From Chytridium lagenaria (Eukaryota; Chytridiomycota; Chytridiomycetes; Chytridiales; Chytridiaceae), in NCBI GenBank assembly GCA_025449115.1, contig JAHLKC010000077.1:124001-188000 (forward strand): DNA of 64,000 bases, written 5' to 3'. Position 1 is the stretch's first letter; each line of letters opens with the position of its first letter. A program made the translations under genes and the position numbers. Shown in pieces: positions 11,331-23,162 of this stretch. Under the pieces are notes generated by a model. That model was not told the origin of the DNA. It did not search any database and saw only the letters and a program-made list of their open reading frames with translations.

Positions 11331-12179
11331 GTTGAAATTTCGAGTGATGGGGGGTGTGTTGTGGATGGGATGATGTGGTGGCGTGCTTTGACTTGAATTT
11401 TCACGTATTGTTTACTGTTTTTTCTTGGATCTGTTTACAAGTTTCGCTTTTTTTTTTTTTTTGGGATATTGAAACCTCTTTTTCTTTTTTTTTTTTTTTT
11501 TGGCTGTATGCTGTTTTCGTGTGTTTTTTATTATTGGATGGATGGAGGTATGGAAAGTGTATTGTTCCCTGTTTCTTTCAAGTTATATCTTTTGTTTTTT
11601 GTTTTGAATGATATTTTTTTTGGATATATATTTTTTTTTTTTTTTTTTTGATGAGTGTATTCCCCCCGCATGTTATTTTTTTTGGATGTGGGAATGGGGG
11701 GTTATAACCGTGTTTGGTTTTTTTTATGCATTTGGGTTTGTTTCCCTATTTTTTTTTTTGGGAAGGAAGTGTGAATAAAAGGGTTTTCTTGACTTGTACG
11801 TTGTAATATCAAGAGGCACTGTTGGGAGAATCTGTCCTCTAAGAATGACATCTACGGACGTGATACCCAGTGTTTTTCTTGGTGAACACTTCCAAAAATG
11901 TCGCATCACTGTCATTACACTATCGGGAATTTTAACAAAACCATGTGCTAAGGTTCATGACCTGACCTCCATACCATCTCACAATCCCTTTCATATTGCT
12001 TATACCTCGTCCATCCATTGGTCATCTTTGAACGGGCACATGTATTCACATTGGATTTTCTAAAGCGCGTTCCGAAATCTTTATTAACGGGGATCTCTGC
12101 AAATCTTGGAACGGATAGCCTTTCACACCTTGAACGCACGACTGTGGAGAGAGGCTCCTGACTGACCGTTCTTTGTTGC

Positions 12180-12900
12180 GGCACTGGATCTTGGAGACTT
12201 CTTTACTTGAAATCGGTGTGTGAGTGACTTGGATGACGGTGTCGTCGGGAAATAAAGCAAAGGAACGATTCTTTAGAGCTTGTCTTTTGACAAGGACGTT
12301 GATTGACTACGTGTTGTTGTATCATTGGGATCTTGGAGGGACGTCTTCACTTGAAACCGGTGCGTCTGTGTCTTGAAGCGACGGTGTCGTCGGGAAATAA
12401 AGCAAAGGAACGATTCTTTAGAGCTTGTCTTTTGACAAGGACGTTCATTGACTACGTGTTGTTGCATCACTGGGATCTTGGAGACGTCTTTACTTGAACT
12501 CGGTGTGGGAGTGACTTGGAGTGACGGTGTCGTCGGGAAATAAAGCAAAGGAACGATTCTTTAGAGCTTGTCTTTTGACAAGGACGTTTATTGACTACGT
12601 GGTGTTGCATCACTGGGATCTTGGAGGGACGTCTTCACTTGAAACCGGTGCGTCGTCTGTGACTTGAAGCGACGGCGTCGTCGGGAAATAAAGCAAAGGA
12701 ACGATCCTTTAGAGCTTGTTTTTGACAAGGACGTTGATTGACTACGTGGTGTTGCATCATTGGATCTTGAAGGGACGTCTTCACTTGATATCGGTGCGTC
12801 TGTGACTTGAAGCGACGGTGTCGTCGGGAAATAAATCAAAGGAACGACCTTTGAAAGCGAGTTTTTGACAAGGACGAAAGAGTGTCGTGAGACGATCGCA
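12180..12900. repeat. ~145-bp tandem array, five copies
   Basis: GACGGTGTCGTC (one GACGGCGTCGTC) recurs at 12235, 12380, 12523, 12671 and 12814, spaced 143-148 bp. Each unit also carries GGAAATAAAGCAAAGGAACGA (one AAATAAATC) and TTTGACAAGGACG. The array ends just before the first coding exon of the ABCG gene, so it sits in its promoter or 5' leader region. Confidence 0.92.
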
Positions 12901-12955
12901 GTCATGCCAAATCGTCTCCCTTCAAGAGACGTCCGGAACACGTCATTAGATCGAG

Positions 12956-15900
12956 GTGTTCAAGATCGTTTTTTCCAACGAAAGTCTCACCAACCCCACA
13001 TCAAAACGAACCCGCACAACCTCCTCCTCCAACAACAACAACAACCCCACAAGTCTCCCTCAATCCACCCAATCCCTCACAAAATCCGTCGACTCCCTCC
13101 GAGCCCGACAAAACCGTCGTCCTCGCCCCTCAGACATCATTGTCGACGCTCCACCCGAACAAGGAGCGCCTCTCGGTCCCCCACTTGGCGTCTCATTGTC
13201 AACAGGACATGCCTTGAGTCCCGCTGCTTCTCGATTCATCCTCGCGGCGTCACGGGATGGTTTGGGGTCTAGTTTTCAGTTGACCCATGTTGTTCCTGAG
13301 GAGAATGAGGAGGCGTCCACGAGGGTGCCTACACGTGTTCCGTCGAGCGTGCAGGATGCGAGTGTGTTGGCGGCGGCGATTGCGGCGCAGATGGAGAAGG
13401 AGGAGGTGGGAAGGATCGTGGATGCGGAGGAGGTTGTTGGAAGGATCATGGAGGAGGAGGAGGGTGATAGAATCATGGAGGAAGAGGAGGTTGAAAGGAC
13501 CACGGAGGAAGAGGAACAAGTGGACATTGTTGTGCGTATCCCTGAAGAAGAAGAACCCAATGAGACGTTTATCATATCATCACCCTCTGATCCCGAGATT
13601 TCGCAAACCACCCTCCCACTTTTCGACGACACGCGGTTCCTGACACCTGGGAATGCGGATCTGAATTTTTTTAAATCGGATGAGGATTTGATGCAGATGG
13701 CGTTTGGGACGGTTGGGAAGCATTCGAGGGCTGAAGTCGTCATGAGGGAGTTGAGGTATGAGGTTGATGGGAAGATGGGAAGGAGGGAGATTTTAAAGGG
13801 GGTGACGGGGTGTTTGAGGAGTGGGAAGTTGACGGCTATTATGGGGGCTTCGGGGGCGGGAAAGGTAAAATGATTCCTGTTATATCTTTTTTTTAAAACG
13901 CGTCCTGTAAATTTTGTTTTTACTTTATCTTACACATCGCCCACATACATATCACTGACAACACACACACATAAACACATACACCCCGCTCACCCCTCTA
14001 ACCCTGAATGAGGAATGGTTCATTCCATCTCTCTACCTCCTCGTTTTCCGACTATTTTGGTCTAAAATTGTTGATACACTCTGACGCATTATTCCATCGC
14101 CATAACCACTTTAACGCCTTTTTCCCATCCTCACAACCATTTTCCCCTCTAGACCTCTCTCTTAAACGTCATCGCAGGGGAAACCCGCACCGGCAAAGTC
14201 TCTGGAAACATCCTCATCAACTCCAAACCAGTCACCGGCGAAGAACTCCGAAACCTCAGCGGCTTTGTCTTCCAGGTACCACAACCCTCTCCCCAACTTT
14301 CTCACCCCATCTATCCCATAGGACGATGTCATTTACGCTACAATGACCGTGCGTGAAGGTACACCCCTCTCCCTCCACTTTATGTTCACCCGTTTTATAG
14401 CGATCAGCATGTCCGCCCATCTTCGGCTTCCTGAGACCCTTTCTGAGACGGAACGACAGGCACGCGTTGATGAAATGATTGAGAGCTTGAATTTGAGGAA
14501 GGCCGCCAACACGCCTATAGGGAGTCCTGAGAAAAAGGCATATCGGGGGTGAACGTAAACGATGCGCGATCGCCATGGAGATGTTGACCAAACCACGTAC
14601 GTCATCCCATCCCTTCCCATTTTTCATCATATTCTTCCAGTGTTCTCCATACTCACACATCACACAGCCATCCTGTTTCTCGACGAACCCACAAGTGTAA
14701 AACCCCGTTTCTCATTGTTGAACGACTGATGGGGGTTTTTTTTAGGGCCTGGATTCGTTTACGGCGCTTTCGGTCATTCGAACTTTAAAGGCACTCGCTG
14801 GGACGGGACGGACGGTGATTGCGACATTGCATCAACCTTCTTCAGAGATTTTTAGGTTGTTTGATGATTTGTGTTGATGGCGGAAGGGAGGATTTTGTAT
14901 ATGGGACCGGCGAAACATGCTGTCAAGTATTTTGCGGGACAGGGGTATCCTTGGTGGGTGCCTTTTTTCTTTCTTTTTTTCTGTTGGAAGATGTTCTGCG
15001 TACTTTTTTTTTGTTTGGTGTTGAAATTTAAAAGTTATTCATGTCTTTATTTTCTTTGTTGTTGTGAATCAAAAGTTCTACATATCTTTATTGTCTTTGT
15101 TGTTGTTTATCAAAATTTATCTCTATCTTTAGTTTCTTTATTGCTTTGGACGTTCTACCTGTCTGTATTTTCTCGGTTATTGTAGATCAAACGTTATCCC
15201 CATCTTCACTTTCTTTGTTGCTGTGGATGTAGATCCACAGTTATCCCTATTTGATTTGTTTGTTTATATGGCCACTTTTGTTTTTCAAATGTCGCATTTG
15301 TTTATATGCCTGTGTGTTTTTTTTCACACGATTCGGCCCGTTTTCCGTATTGGCTTGCATTGCCTCCTTTCCGGTTTTTTGAGTCACAAAACCACCCCTC
15401 TGTTATTCTCGTGTGGCCTTTTCCCACCCACCGTTTTATCGCTTTAAACTTAACCCTACTTGTTTATACGCCGTGTGTTTGTTATTTTTTCATACGCTTC
15501 TGCGCGTCCCCCGTTTTTCGTATGGACTTGCATAGCCTCCCTCTTTATTCTTTTGAAAATCTGAATTACAACACCACCTTCTCCATTGTCCGTTTTCTTC
15601 TCACATGGCCTTTTCCCACCCCTCTTTTATCGTGTAAAATCTAACCCTACTTGTTTCCTCAAAACCGTCACAGCCCTCTCAACTCCAACCCCACCGACTA
15701 CTTTTTCATGTCCATCCTCAACAACGAACCCACCGCCTTCCCAACCCCCGACACCCTCTCCTCCACCGACCGCATCACCCACCTCCTCACAGCCTGGACA
15801 CGCAGTCCCGAGCACGCCAAAGTCATGAAACGGGTTGAAAATCAACAAGGCCGTGGCATACCGGATGTAGGGAAACGAACGATGCGATCTGCGTTCACTC

Positions 15901-17189
15901 AGATTGCTTTCTTGTATGGACGGGCTAGTCGGAATGCTATTAGGGATCCGTTGGTGGTGAGATCAAAGGCGGTGCAGGTTGCGTTTACGTCGTTGTTGAT
16001 TGGGTTGTTGTATTGGAGGACGGATGAGAAGATGGGATCGGTGGCGGTGCAGGTATGGGGTTTTTAGTTGATTGTGTAGTTTTAACTGGACTGTATGTTT
16101 TAACACTTGTTTTCCTTCCTTTTTTTTTTTTTTTTTTTTTTTTTTTGTTGTTGTTGTGGATAGAATCGGTTGGGGGTGTTGTTTTTTATGAGCGTGTCAA
16201 ATCTGATGACGAGTTCGACTGCGAATTTATCGGTGTTTGCGAGAGAGAAGGCGGTGTTTTTGAGGGAGCATAGTGCTGGTGAGTTTAACTATTAGTCATT
16301 TGTTATTCATGAATGAGGGTATGATGGCGTTCTAAATCACTTTTTTGTGCTATAGGCTACTATCGCGTCACACCATACTTTATCGCTAAATTGTAAGTTT
16401 TCCAGCAAAGTTATCAGAACCACTAAGCTTACTTGATTATCTCTTCTTTTTCCAGCTTTGCTGAACTTCCGCTTTACGTTCTGTTTCCATGTATCCAAAC
16501 CATCATTGTATATTTTATGGTTGGCCTACAATCCGCGTAAGTTTTTCGAGTCAAATTTCAAAGTTTTATTTTTTTAACATACATTTTAAATCACAGAGCC
16601 AATAAGGTTATCATCGCCTGTGTCGCGACCATCATGAGCGGGCTGGTAGGGATGGCGTTGGGAATTTTCTTTGCATGCGCGTTCTCATCCATTCAGGTAA
16701 TACTCGTCCATGTTTACAAAAATACTCATGGTGTTGTTAAAGGTCGCCCTCCTCGCAACACCCCTCGTCATGATGCCCATGATGTTATTCTCTGGCATGT
16801 TTGTCAACACCGCATCCATGCCTAAATGGATCTCATGGCTTCAATACCGTAAGCGCCCCCACGCCGTTTTTCAACCCCCCTCACATCCCTCTACAGTCTC
16901 CCCCGTCCGCTACTGTTTCGAAGGTCTCGTCAAGAATGAATTTCAGGGCCTGGTGCTTCTCGACACGAATCCTTTGACGAGTCTCCCGAGGACTTATCGA
17001 GGGGAACAGCAGTTGGCGGTGCTTGGATTTGAAGGGGATGGGTTGTTGATTGAATGGTGTATACTTATTCTTGTGGCTATGACTTTGGGGTTGGTGGGGG
17101 GGGCTTATTTGGGGTTGATTCGGTTGACAAGGACTGCGCATATGGTGTCGGGGAGTGGAAAGGGGCGGGGGAAGGTACATCCGCGTTAA
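12956..17189 (+). CDS. ABCG-family half-transporter (ATPase domain then membrane domain)
   Basis: White/ABCG-type ATP-binding-cassette transporter, domain order ATPase then six-helix membrane domain, exporting lipids or xenobiotics at a membrane; substrate unknown. Coding exons read as: up to 13864, 14153-14275, 14322-14358, 14401-14596, 14668-14696, 14746-14953, 15674-16052, 16164-16278, 16356-16392, 16456-16536, 16597-16696, 16743-16848, 16897-17189. Motifs: Walker A GASGAGK, split by the first intron; Q-loop [16 protein letters not shown] after the signature; Walker [15 protein letters not shown]-loop [24 protein letters not shown] across the 720-bp intron. Membrane spans include [24 protein letters not shown] and [19 protein letters not shown]. 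One-base shifts in G runs near 14540-14553 hide the GISGG signature, and another lies at 14873. The N-terminus is long, Ser/Asn- then Glu-rich. No ATG starts the frame at 12956, so an upstream exon may exist. Confidence 0.9.
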
Positions 17190-17903
17190 GATTTTTTTGG
17201 AGAGTGTTTTGTAAATATACGAGAATATATATTTGTGTTGTTTTAATGGTGATTTCTTGGGTATGCGGATTGCAATGAGGATGGATGGATTCTTGCTTTG
17301 GGAAAAATGTGACTGATGATATATTTTTGCTTTTCGTTCTGCGACACACTGGCTATTTAGTATCAACGTGCATGAAGTGTGCTGGAAAGGAAAGTAGGCC
17401 TTCGCGTTGACATGTTACCGCAAACACGCAGATTTTTTGAAACACCAACTCTGTATTTACTTGAAATCTATAAGGATAAAGAAGATAAAAGATATCGTAC
17501 AAAGTAAAAAGGATATTGGAATTCGTCCAAGCTGCAAAACCAGCGCAATGATGGGATTCAAGGAAAATCGTATAACGTACCCACTCCCCTTTTTGTGAGT
17601 TCGCGTTTTTCATTTCGTGTCAACGATACATGCTCATGACAATGACTCTGTACGATCAACGAACGATAATTGAAATGACTTTGCAGATTTGTGTTATTGC
17701 GTTGTTTAGACAAAGATGAACAAACAAATTACCCGAGGGTTATAGACTGCTGTGTTGGTGTATTATTTATTAACGGAACTCCGAGGTTTTTGACGTGGAA
17801 TGACTCACCTGTAAGCTTTGCTTGATTTACCAAAAAAGGCAAGTGGAGACCCTTGGTGAAACCCACCATGTTTATTTAGGGGTAAAATGAAATATACTAT
17901 TAT
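17190..17903. other. Intergenic, no gene seen
   Basis: Sequence between the ABCG stop codon and the left end of the MULE. Open frames here are short and lack codon-like bias. Nothing recognisable. Confidence 0.5.
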
Positions 17904-17911
17904 TTAATTAA

Positions 17912-17999
17912 GGAGGGTGCAATTTGTCGACCCCCCGACACGCCGACCCCGGCAAAATGCAGTGATTATTGTCGACCCCCTGCATTTTCACAGGAATTT
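17912..17999 (+). repeat. MULE left terminal inverted repeat
   Basis: Pairs with 22756-22845. Contains TTGTCGACCCCC twice, plus AAAATGCA and TGCATTTT in opposite orientation, so the TIR itself has an internal palindromic layout. Confidence 0.9.
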
Positions 18000-18413
18000 T
18001 GTCGGGGGACGACATTGAAACTGTAGACCCCTGATCATGTGACTCCAGGTCCAGAAATTTACAGAGATCTCCTGAGATTTCCCAACTCTGCGGAATTTCT
18101 CTTTTTGGACTACACCGCAAATCTTTATTGGTTAAAAACGTAACGTCGTCTTTCTCATGTTTGGGTATACGTCCCCCTCCGTCGACGGTTTGCTTCCGTC
18201 AAAGTTTTGCTCTTCCCCCATCCAGGACCTAGGCCGTCCTTCGACTAGTTAGTGGCTTTCGATGTTGTGCCCTTACAAAGCACCAGCCACTGCCTAGTAT
18301 CTAAGAATCAACTATCAGACATGGTTGGATGGGGTTGTTTCGATGGATTTTGGAATGGACAAAGCATCACGGAAAAGGAACTCCTAAGTTTACTTCACTA
18401 TCTTATTCCTCTG

Positions 18414-21400
18414 CTAATCAGCCCTGTTCTTTCTTTTCTTTGATGACATCTCAAGGCCCGACTTTAACCTCCTGCCTCCGACCCCCATTTTTTGAGGAAC
18501 CATCGGGTTTCCAATAACCAGGTGAGGTGCAATAGTCTCGTGTTTCCATTCAAAAGAAGACGAGCCTGGTGGTGTCATCAGCCCGGGATAGCTTTCCTGT
18601 GATGCCATCATTGCGGTAAAGTTGCCATACGAATCGCCATTCCACAATTCTACATAGGGGTTTCCTGAAGGACATGGGAGGCCCATCACGCTGTTATAGA
18701 CAACGGCGGTTGATTGCGATGGAGCGACGGCATCAATAATACCATTGTCTTTGGATGAGTAACCGACTGCACGGTGTGGGACTGAAGCGACGGTGCTTGG
18801 GTCAATTGACGGTTGGTGGAATTTTTTTCCCTTCGGCCTTCCCTTCGACTTGACCTTTTCCGGATCTTTGATGGCGGGTTTTTTAGGCTCTGACATGTAG
18901 CCCTTGGCCTCTTGAGTAGATGCAAGCTTTGCAGAAAGTTCGGAAGCATCTTTCTCGAATTCTTTGAGGAAGTTTTCTAATTTTTTCCACCAGGCTCGTT
19001 GCTCCCGCCTGGCACCCGTTGAAGATGCATCGCCTTATCGACCCCTGACTTGAAGAGACCTTGAAGTCGACCGAAAAGTATCGTAGCTTCTGCTCGTTTG
19101 CTTCGTAGCTTTGTCATCTCACCGTCTTTTTCTCTTGTTAAGGTCAAAACATGCGTCGTTTGTTGCTGGAGATTTTCACATGATTCAAATGTTGCCGTAG
19201 AGCCGTTGTCGGTATGCACGGTGAAGTCTGGAATAGGAGGTGGGTAACTTCCAGCATCTTGCATCCACCTGGCTGCAAGAAGTTCCACTTTGAATTTCAC
19301 ATATGCGCTTCTAAGAATATGTCAGGTTTTGGTCAGATTTAGGCAGTACATACCTTCGAAGGCACGCGAAAAAATGCTTGCAAGGGAGGCCTTCGTGGAA
19401 AAGAGTAAAGCAGGTACATACGTGAAGGTAATCTGATGTTGCAAAAACATAATTCGGTGATTCGTGACTTTGATGATCATAGACCTTGAAGATCTTGCGC
19501 AAGGATGTCCCAACTTTACTCACAAGAGCTTGTGACGCGCTTTTCCACACCTCGGTATCCAAAGAATCGGATTCGGTAACACTGAAGTATGTTGTTGCGG
19601 CATCAACGGGTACTTCTTCAACACCAGTCAGGAATAGGCTATCATTAGCTTCTTTCTGAATAAACGAGGACGCGAAATCGCCAAAATACTAAGGTAATAG
19701 TGAGCTTAGAATCGAGGCTTTTCTATGTAATATCTTACCTTTGATAGAAGTTGCCACGGAAATTTCAGGAAACTGTGATAAGCTGCATCACTGAGAGACA
19801 CCGCAGGGAGGTTTTCTCTTAATTGTCTCAGTAACCTCTGCCTATCCTCCTTCTGCAGATTTTTGTCGACGGCCTCTAGGACTTCGCATACCGTTGATTT
19901 CTCCGATAACTTTTGACATATCTGCCCAAACTTCCCTTCAACTCGTTGAGTAGCCCTTGTCTTTGCCGTGAACAAATAGAGCCTATAAGCTAACGCCCAT
20001 TTCTCCTTCTTCTCATACAGTTCGTCCCACAGATATTTTCTCATACTATCGTGGGTTCCATATTTGTCAGCAAGTCTCTGAAAACATCTGACGAAGTCCT
20101 CCTCTCTTGCTACTCTAGCAACCTTCATCAGTGACGTGTAGAAAGCGTTGAATCTCTCCGTGCCCAAGGAGCGAGTCATTTTTTCCACCATGTTTTTCTG
20201 CAAATGCCACTGACAAAGAAGGTGTTGAACAGTCACATCAGTAAGAGTACCGTCACCCTACGTTTTCTTTAGTATTATATGAAAAGTTAAATAAAAACCT
20301 TTGAAAGTGATTCTTGAAATTCTATGACCGCTGCAGTGAAGGCTTTATCATCATCCGAGAAAATGACTTGAGGAACAGATCCGGAGGCCTTCACAAAACA
20401 TTGAAGAACCCAGTTGTATGTGGACATATGCTCGTTGTTGACCAGTCCTTGTGCGCATAACCTTGATTTGTTGCTGCTGTCAATAACAACAATGACGCAG
20501 AGCGGTAGGTTGAACCTGTTCTTTTTGGCAGAGTTGTCGATAATATAACGTCGCAAAACCTCTCAGCGAGCTGCTTTTGCTCAGAAGACATCCAGAAAAC
20601 GCGTACCAACCGACATTCCGGGTCCACATCCACCTCCAGAAACCAGCCATCTTCTCTTTCTCGGCGCCTTAATTCCTCAATCAACCTCATGCAGTCGTTT
20701 CCAACTTTTCGCGTCACCAACCGGTGTTTTCGAACAATCCCTCTTATAGTGCTTTCGTTTATAGGGGCATGGGGTCCAAACGTTTCAACGAGGGCGTTTT
20801 CTATCTGCTGTCGCCCAAGATCAGGATTTGCTTTCAGAAGCTTATAAACTTCGCTCTGCAAAAGACTGGAAGTGACACCAGGCCCTCGTAACGATATTTG
20901 CCGTTCAGGTTGAAGCTGATGACCTGTGTGTTGTAATTCACACTTGTTTATCCGATAGTCCGTTAAATTCAGTTTGATGCGGAAGGTACACCCGACTTTT
21001 TTGGAAACTGTCTTGCGCCCATCATTTGTAGAAAATGCGATGCGAGGGTTTCCCGAAAACTCACAGTCTATGGTTCGAGAGTTCTCTTTTTTTGAAGACT
21101 TTACAAGACCAAAACCCAACCGATAGGCATAATGCTCTAAATAGCACATAGCCTCTTCTTCGCTTGTAAAGTATTGTCCAGTCTATTTGATTGAAACAAG
21201 TTAAACGAAGGAAGGAAACAACCAAAGAATTCTTACCTTTGGGATAAACGCCTCGTTGTCTTTCATAGTGTAATGCATGGATTTAGCTTCCGTCAAGGAT
21301 CCACCCAAATCCGCGACTTTAGACTCGCAATCATTAGATGGCATTATAATTGAGTCACCCCCATCAACTATGGCTCTCGGAGATCTTTCATCACCATCGG

Positions 21401-22577
21401 AAGATATTTCTTTGCTACTGTCTCTTAGATTGTCCAGTATACAGCAGTCACTATCGCTGTCATATTTGCTTTTTTGAAACTGAAGGTTTGACGGTAAAGC
21501 CAGTAGTTCCCGCGCTATCTTGAGGCGGGAAGCTCGAACGTTTTCTGGAGTGGCCTTCCATTCACAATATGGCGGTATGGGATTTCCAGCATTCAAAACT
21601 GTATTCTTGCGGATAAAGTATAGGGAATACTCAATGACGCATATTCCACACGATGTTGAGTCAAATTGCTGTGGGTAGTCCGAAATCAGTTCCATATGTT
21701 CCAGCGGATGCTTATCTGCCAGTTGCAAACGAGCTTGAAGCTCAACCCAGAAAGCGCAGAACTCAAGTAGAAGAATCTGCCGGACTGAATCATTAGGAGA
21801 TGAGTCGCCGAGAAGAACTCTGAAGGAATCAAAGTTAAGGAACATCTATTTTATGGCATTATTCTCACCTACTATGAACAACATCAAGAATAACAAGAAC
21901 CCAATGGTAGTTGCCTATATTCTTGGGAAACATGATGTATTCCACAGATCCCGGAACTTGATGCCGCTTCCACCATTTGTCCGATCCCGAGTTCACTCCA
22001 AAGCTGATAGGGTCCATAATATGTATATTTGAAGCGGTTTGATGCGTCAAAAGAGCTTCAGTGATAACTGAATCATCTATCCACGCATCATTCATGACTC
22101 TGTTCAGATGGTGTACAGTGTAAGTTGAATGCAGCAACCATGTACCCCCCACCTGCAAATATCTTGAAACGAAACTATTCCCTTTATCTCCAGAAGCTTC
22201 ATTCCCTTTACAACATCAATCAGGTCTGCTCCTCCATTGTCCTTAAGCCATTCGAAGCATGTGATAAGACTGTTCTTGAAACTGCGATGCCATTGCATTT
22301 CAAGCATAGCTCGAACTCCCATCTGTGTGAATATCCCCATTCCAATGCTGACGTGATGTTTTTCTCTCGTGTCCAATGCAATCCTGGCCTCATGAAGGAC
22401 ATTCTCGCATGGTAGGAATTCTGGACTATCGTCTACTTTTCCCAGTTCGTCCTCGTCCAAAAGTTCCAATCTTAGGATGCACGGAAAGTTCGCTCTGGAC
22501 GTGTTGGGAATATGTAGATTTAAAAGATCTGTGGCCGTACCATTTGACTTGAAGTCTGGAAACGTCGGCAGCTTCAT
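18414..22577 (-). CDS. ULP1-protease / MULE transposase fusion protein
   Basis: Transposase of the Mutator superfamily preceded by a C48 (SUMO-protease-like) domain. Minus-strand order: N-terminal exon with ATG at about 22577; protease part with YHWVLVILD (about 21905-21880, catalytic His) and DYPQQFDSTSCGICVIEY (about 21690-21635, Gln and Cys); then intron with GTAAGA donor at about 21234. ACTGGACAATAC resumes in phase 0 at about 21183 and runs into a FAR1-like region (CTFRIKLNLTD, ELQHTGHQ). Transposase: first Asp in the IIDNSAKKNRFNLP region (about 20555), second in VIFSDDDKAFTAAV (about 20330), C..H block QHLLCQWHLQKNMVEK (about 20225). SWIM finger CTCFTLFHEGLPCKH (about 19420-19375). AT-hook-like KGRPKGKK near 18840. 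A 2-nt insertion at about 20550 breaks the frame before the first Asp. Exon ends after 19700 are less certain. Confidence 0.82.
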
Positions 22578-22755
22578 CTCGGCAGCGACGACGGCGTTTT
22601 GGGGATGTATGGGCTGTTAATGGAAGGACTCCGTCGGCGTTTTGGGTATATATTGGATGCTAATAAAAGGAGCGGAGTTCGAAGCCCCACCTACATGATC
22701 CTATCAGTTGCACAAAGGATATTGTCGCTTGGAATATCATTCCCAGGAATATCAG

Positions 22756-22845
22756 AAATTCCTGTAAAAATGCAGGGGGGTCGACAAAAGTCACTGCATT
22801 TTGTCGGGGGTCGGCGTGTCGGGGGGTCGACAAATTGCATTCTCC
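22756..22845 (-). repeat. MULE right terminal inverted repeat
   Basis: Reverse complement of the left end apart from scattered substitutions (e.g. GGAGAATGC versus GGAGGGTGC) and one or two indels. The same internal GTCGACCCCC and AAAATGCA motifs are kept. Confidence 0.9.
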
Positions 22846-22853
22846 TTAATTAA

Positions 22854-23162
22854 ATATCAAAAGAAACAAAAATAAAAATAAAATTAAAATCCTTGGTTGC
22901 TCTTCTTTATCTTTTTATTAATCCTTGTTTTACACTATTAATTTTTTCGAATAATTTTATACAGAAAAAAAGTATCATAAAATCTGATGAAAATATTATC
23001 CATCTTTAAGAGAAATCAAGGGAAAAAATAATTCCATAATCAACACTATACACCAATTTATTTTACAAAGTTCTCGCTCCATGTTCGTGTTCAATCACTT
23101 TTCCTTCAATAATGTGCCAAACGACTTTATAATACCTCGTTAGTTTATATCTCCACTCCATT
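22854..23162. other. Short AT-rich intergenic spacer
   Basis: AT-rich sequence between the MULE and the stop codon of the velvet gene, probably the velvet 3' untranslated region. No gene seen. Confidence 0.5.

Larger units (their letters stand above)
17904..22853 (-). mobile_element. Complete Mutator-like element (MULE) with TIRs
   Basis: The element proper spans about 17912-22845 (4.93 kb). It is bounded by inverted repeats of about 88-90 bp that start GGAG and share GCAATTTGTCGACCCCCC. TTAATTAA flanks both ends and is the likely 8-bp target duplication. Because that sequence is its own reverse complement, it could instead be the outermost part of the TIR, so the boundary is ambiguous by 8 bp. 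All internal coding sequence reads on the minus strand: a ULP1-type protease followed by a FAR1-like domain, transposase and SWIM finger. Similar TIRs, one intact gene and few disruptions suggest recent activity. Confidence 0.88.
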
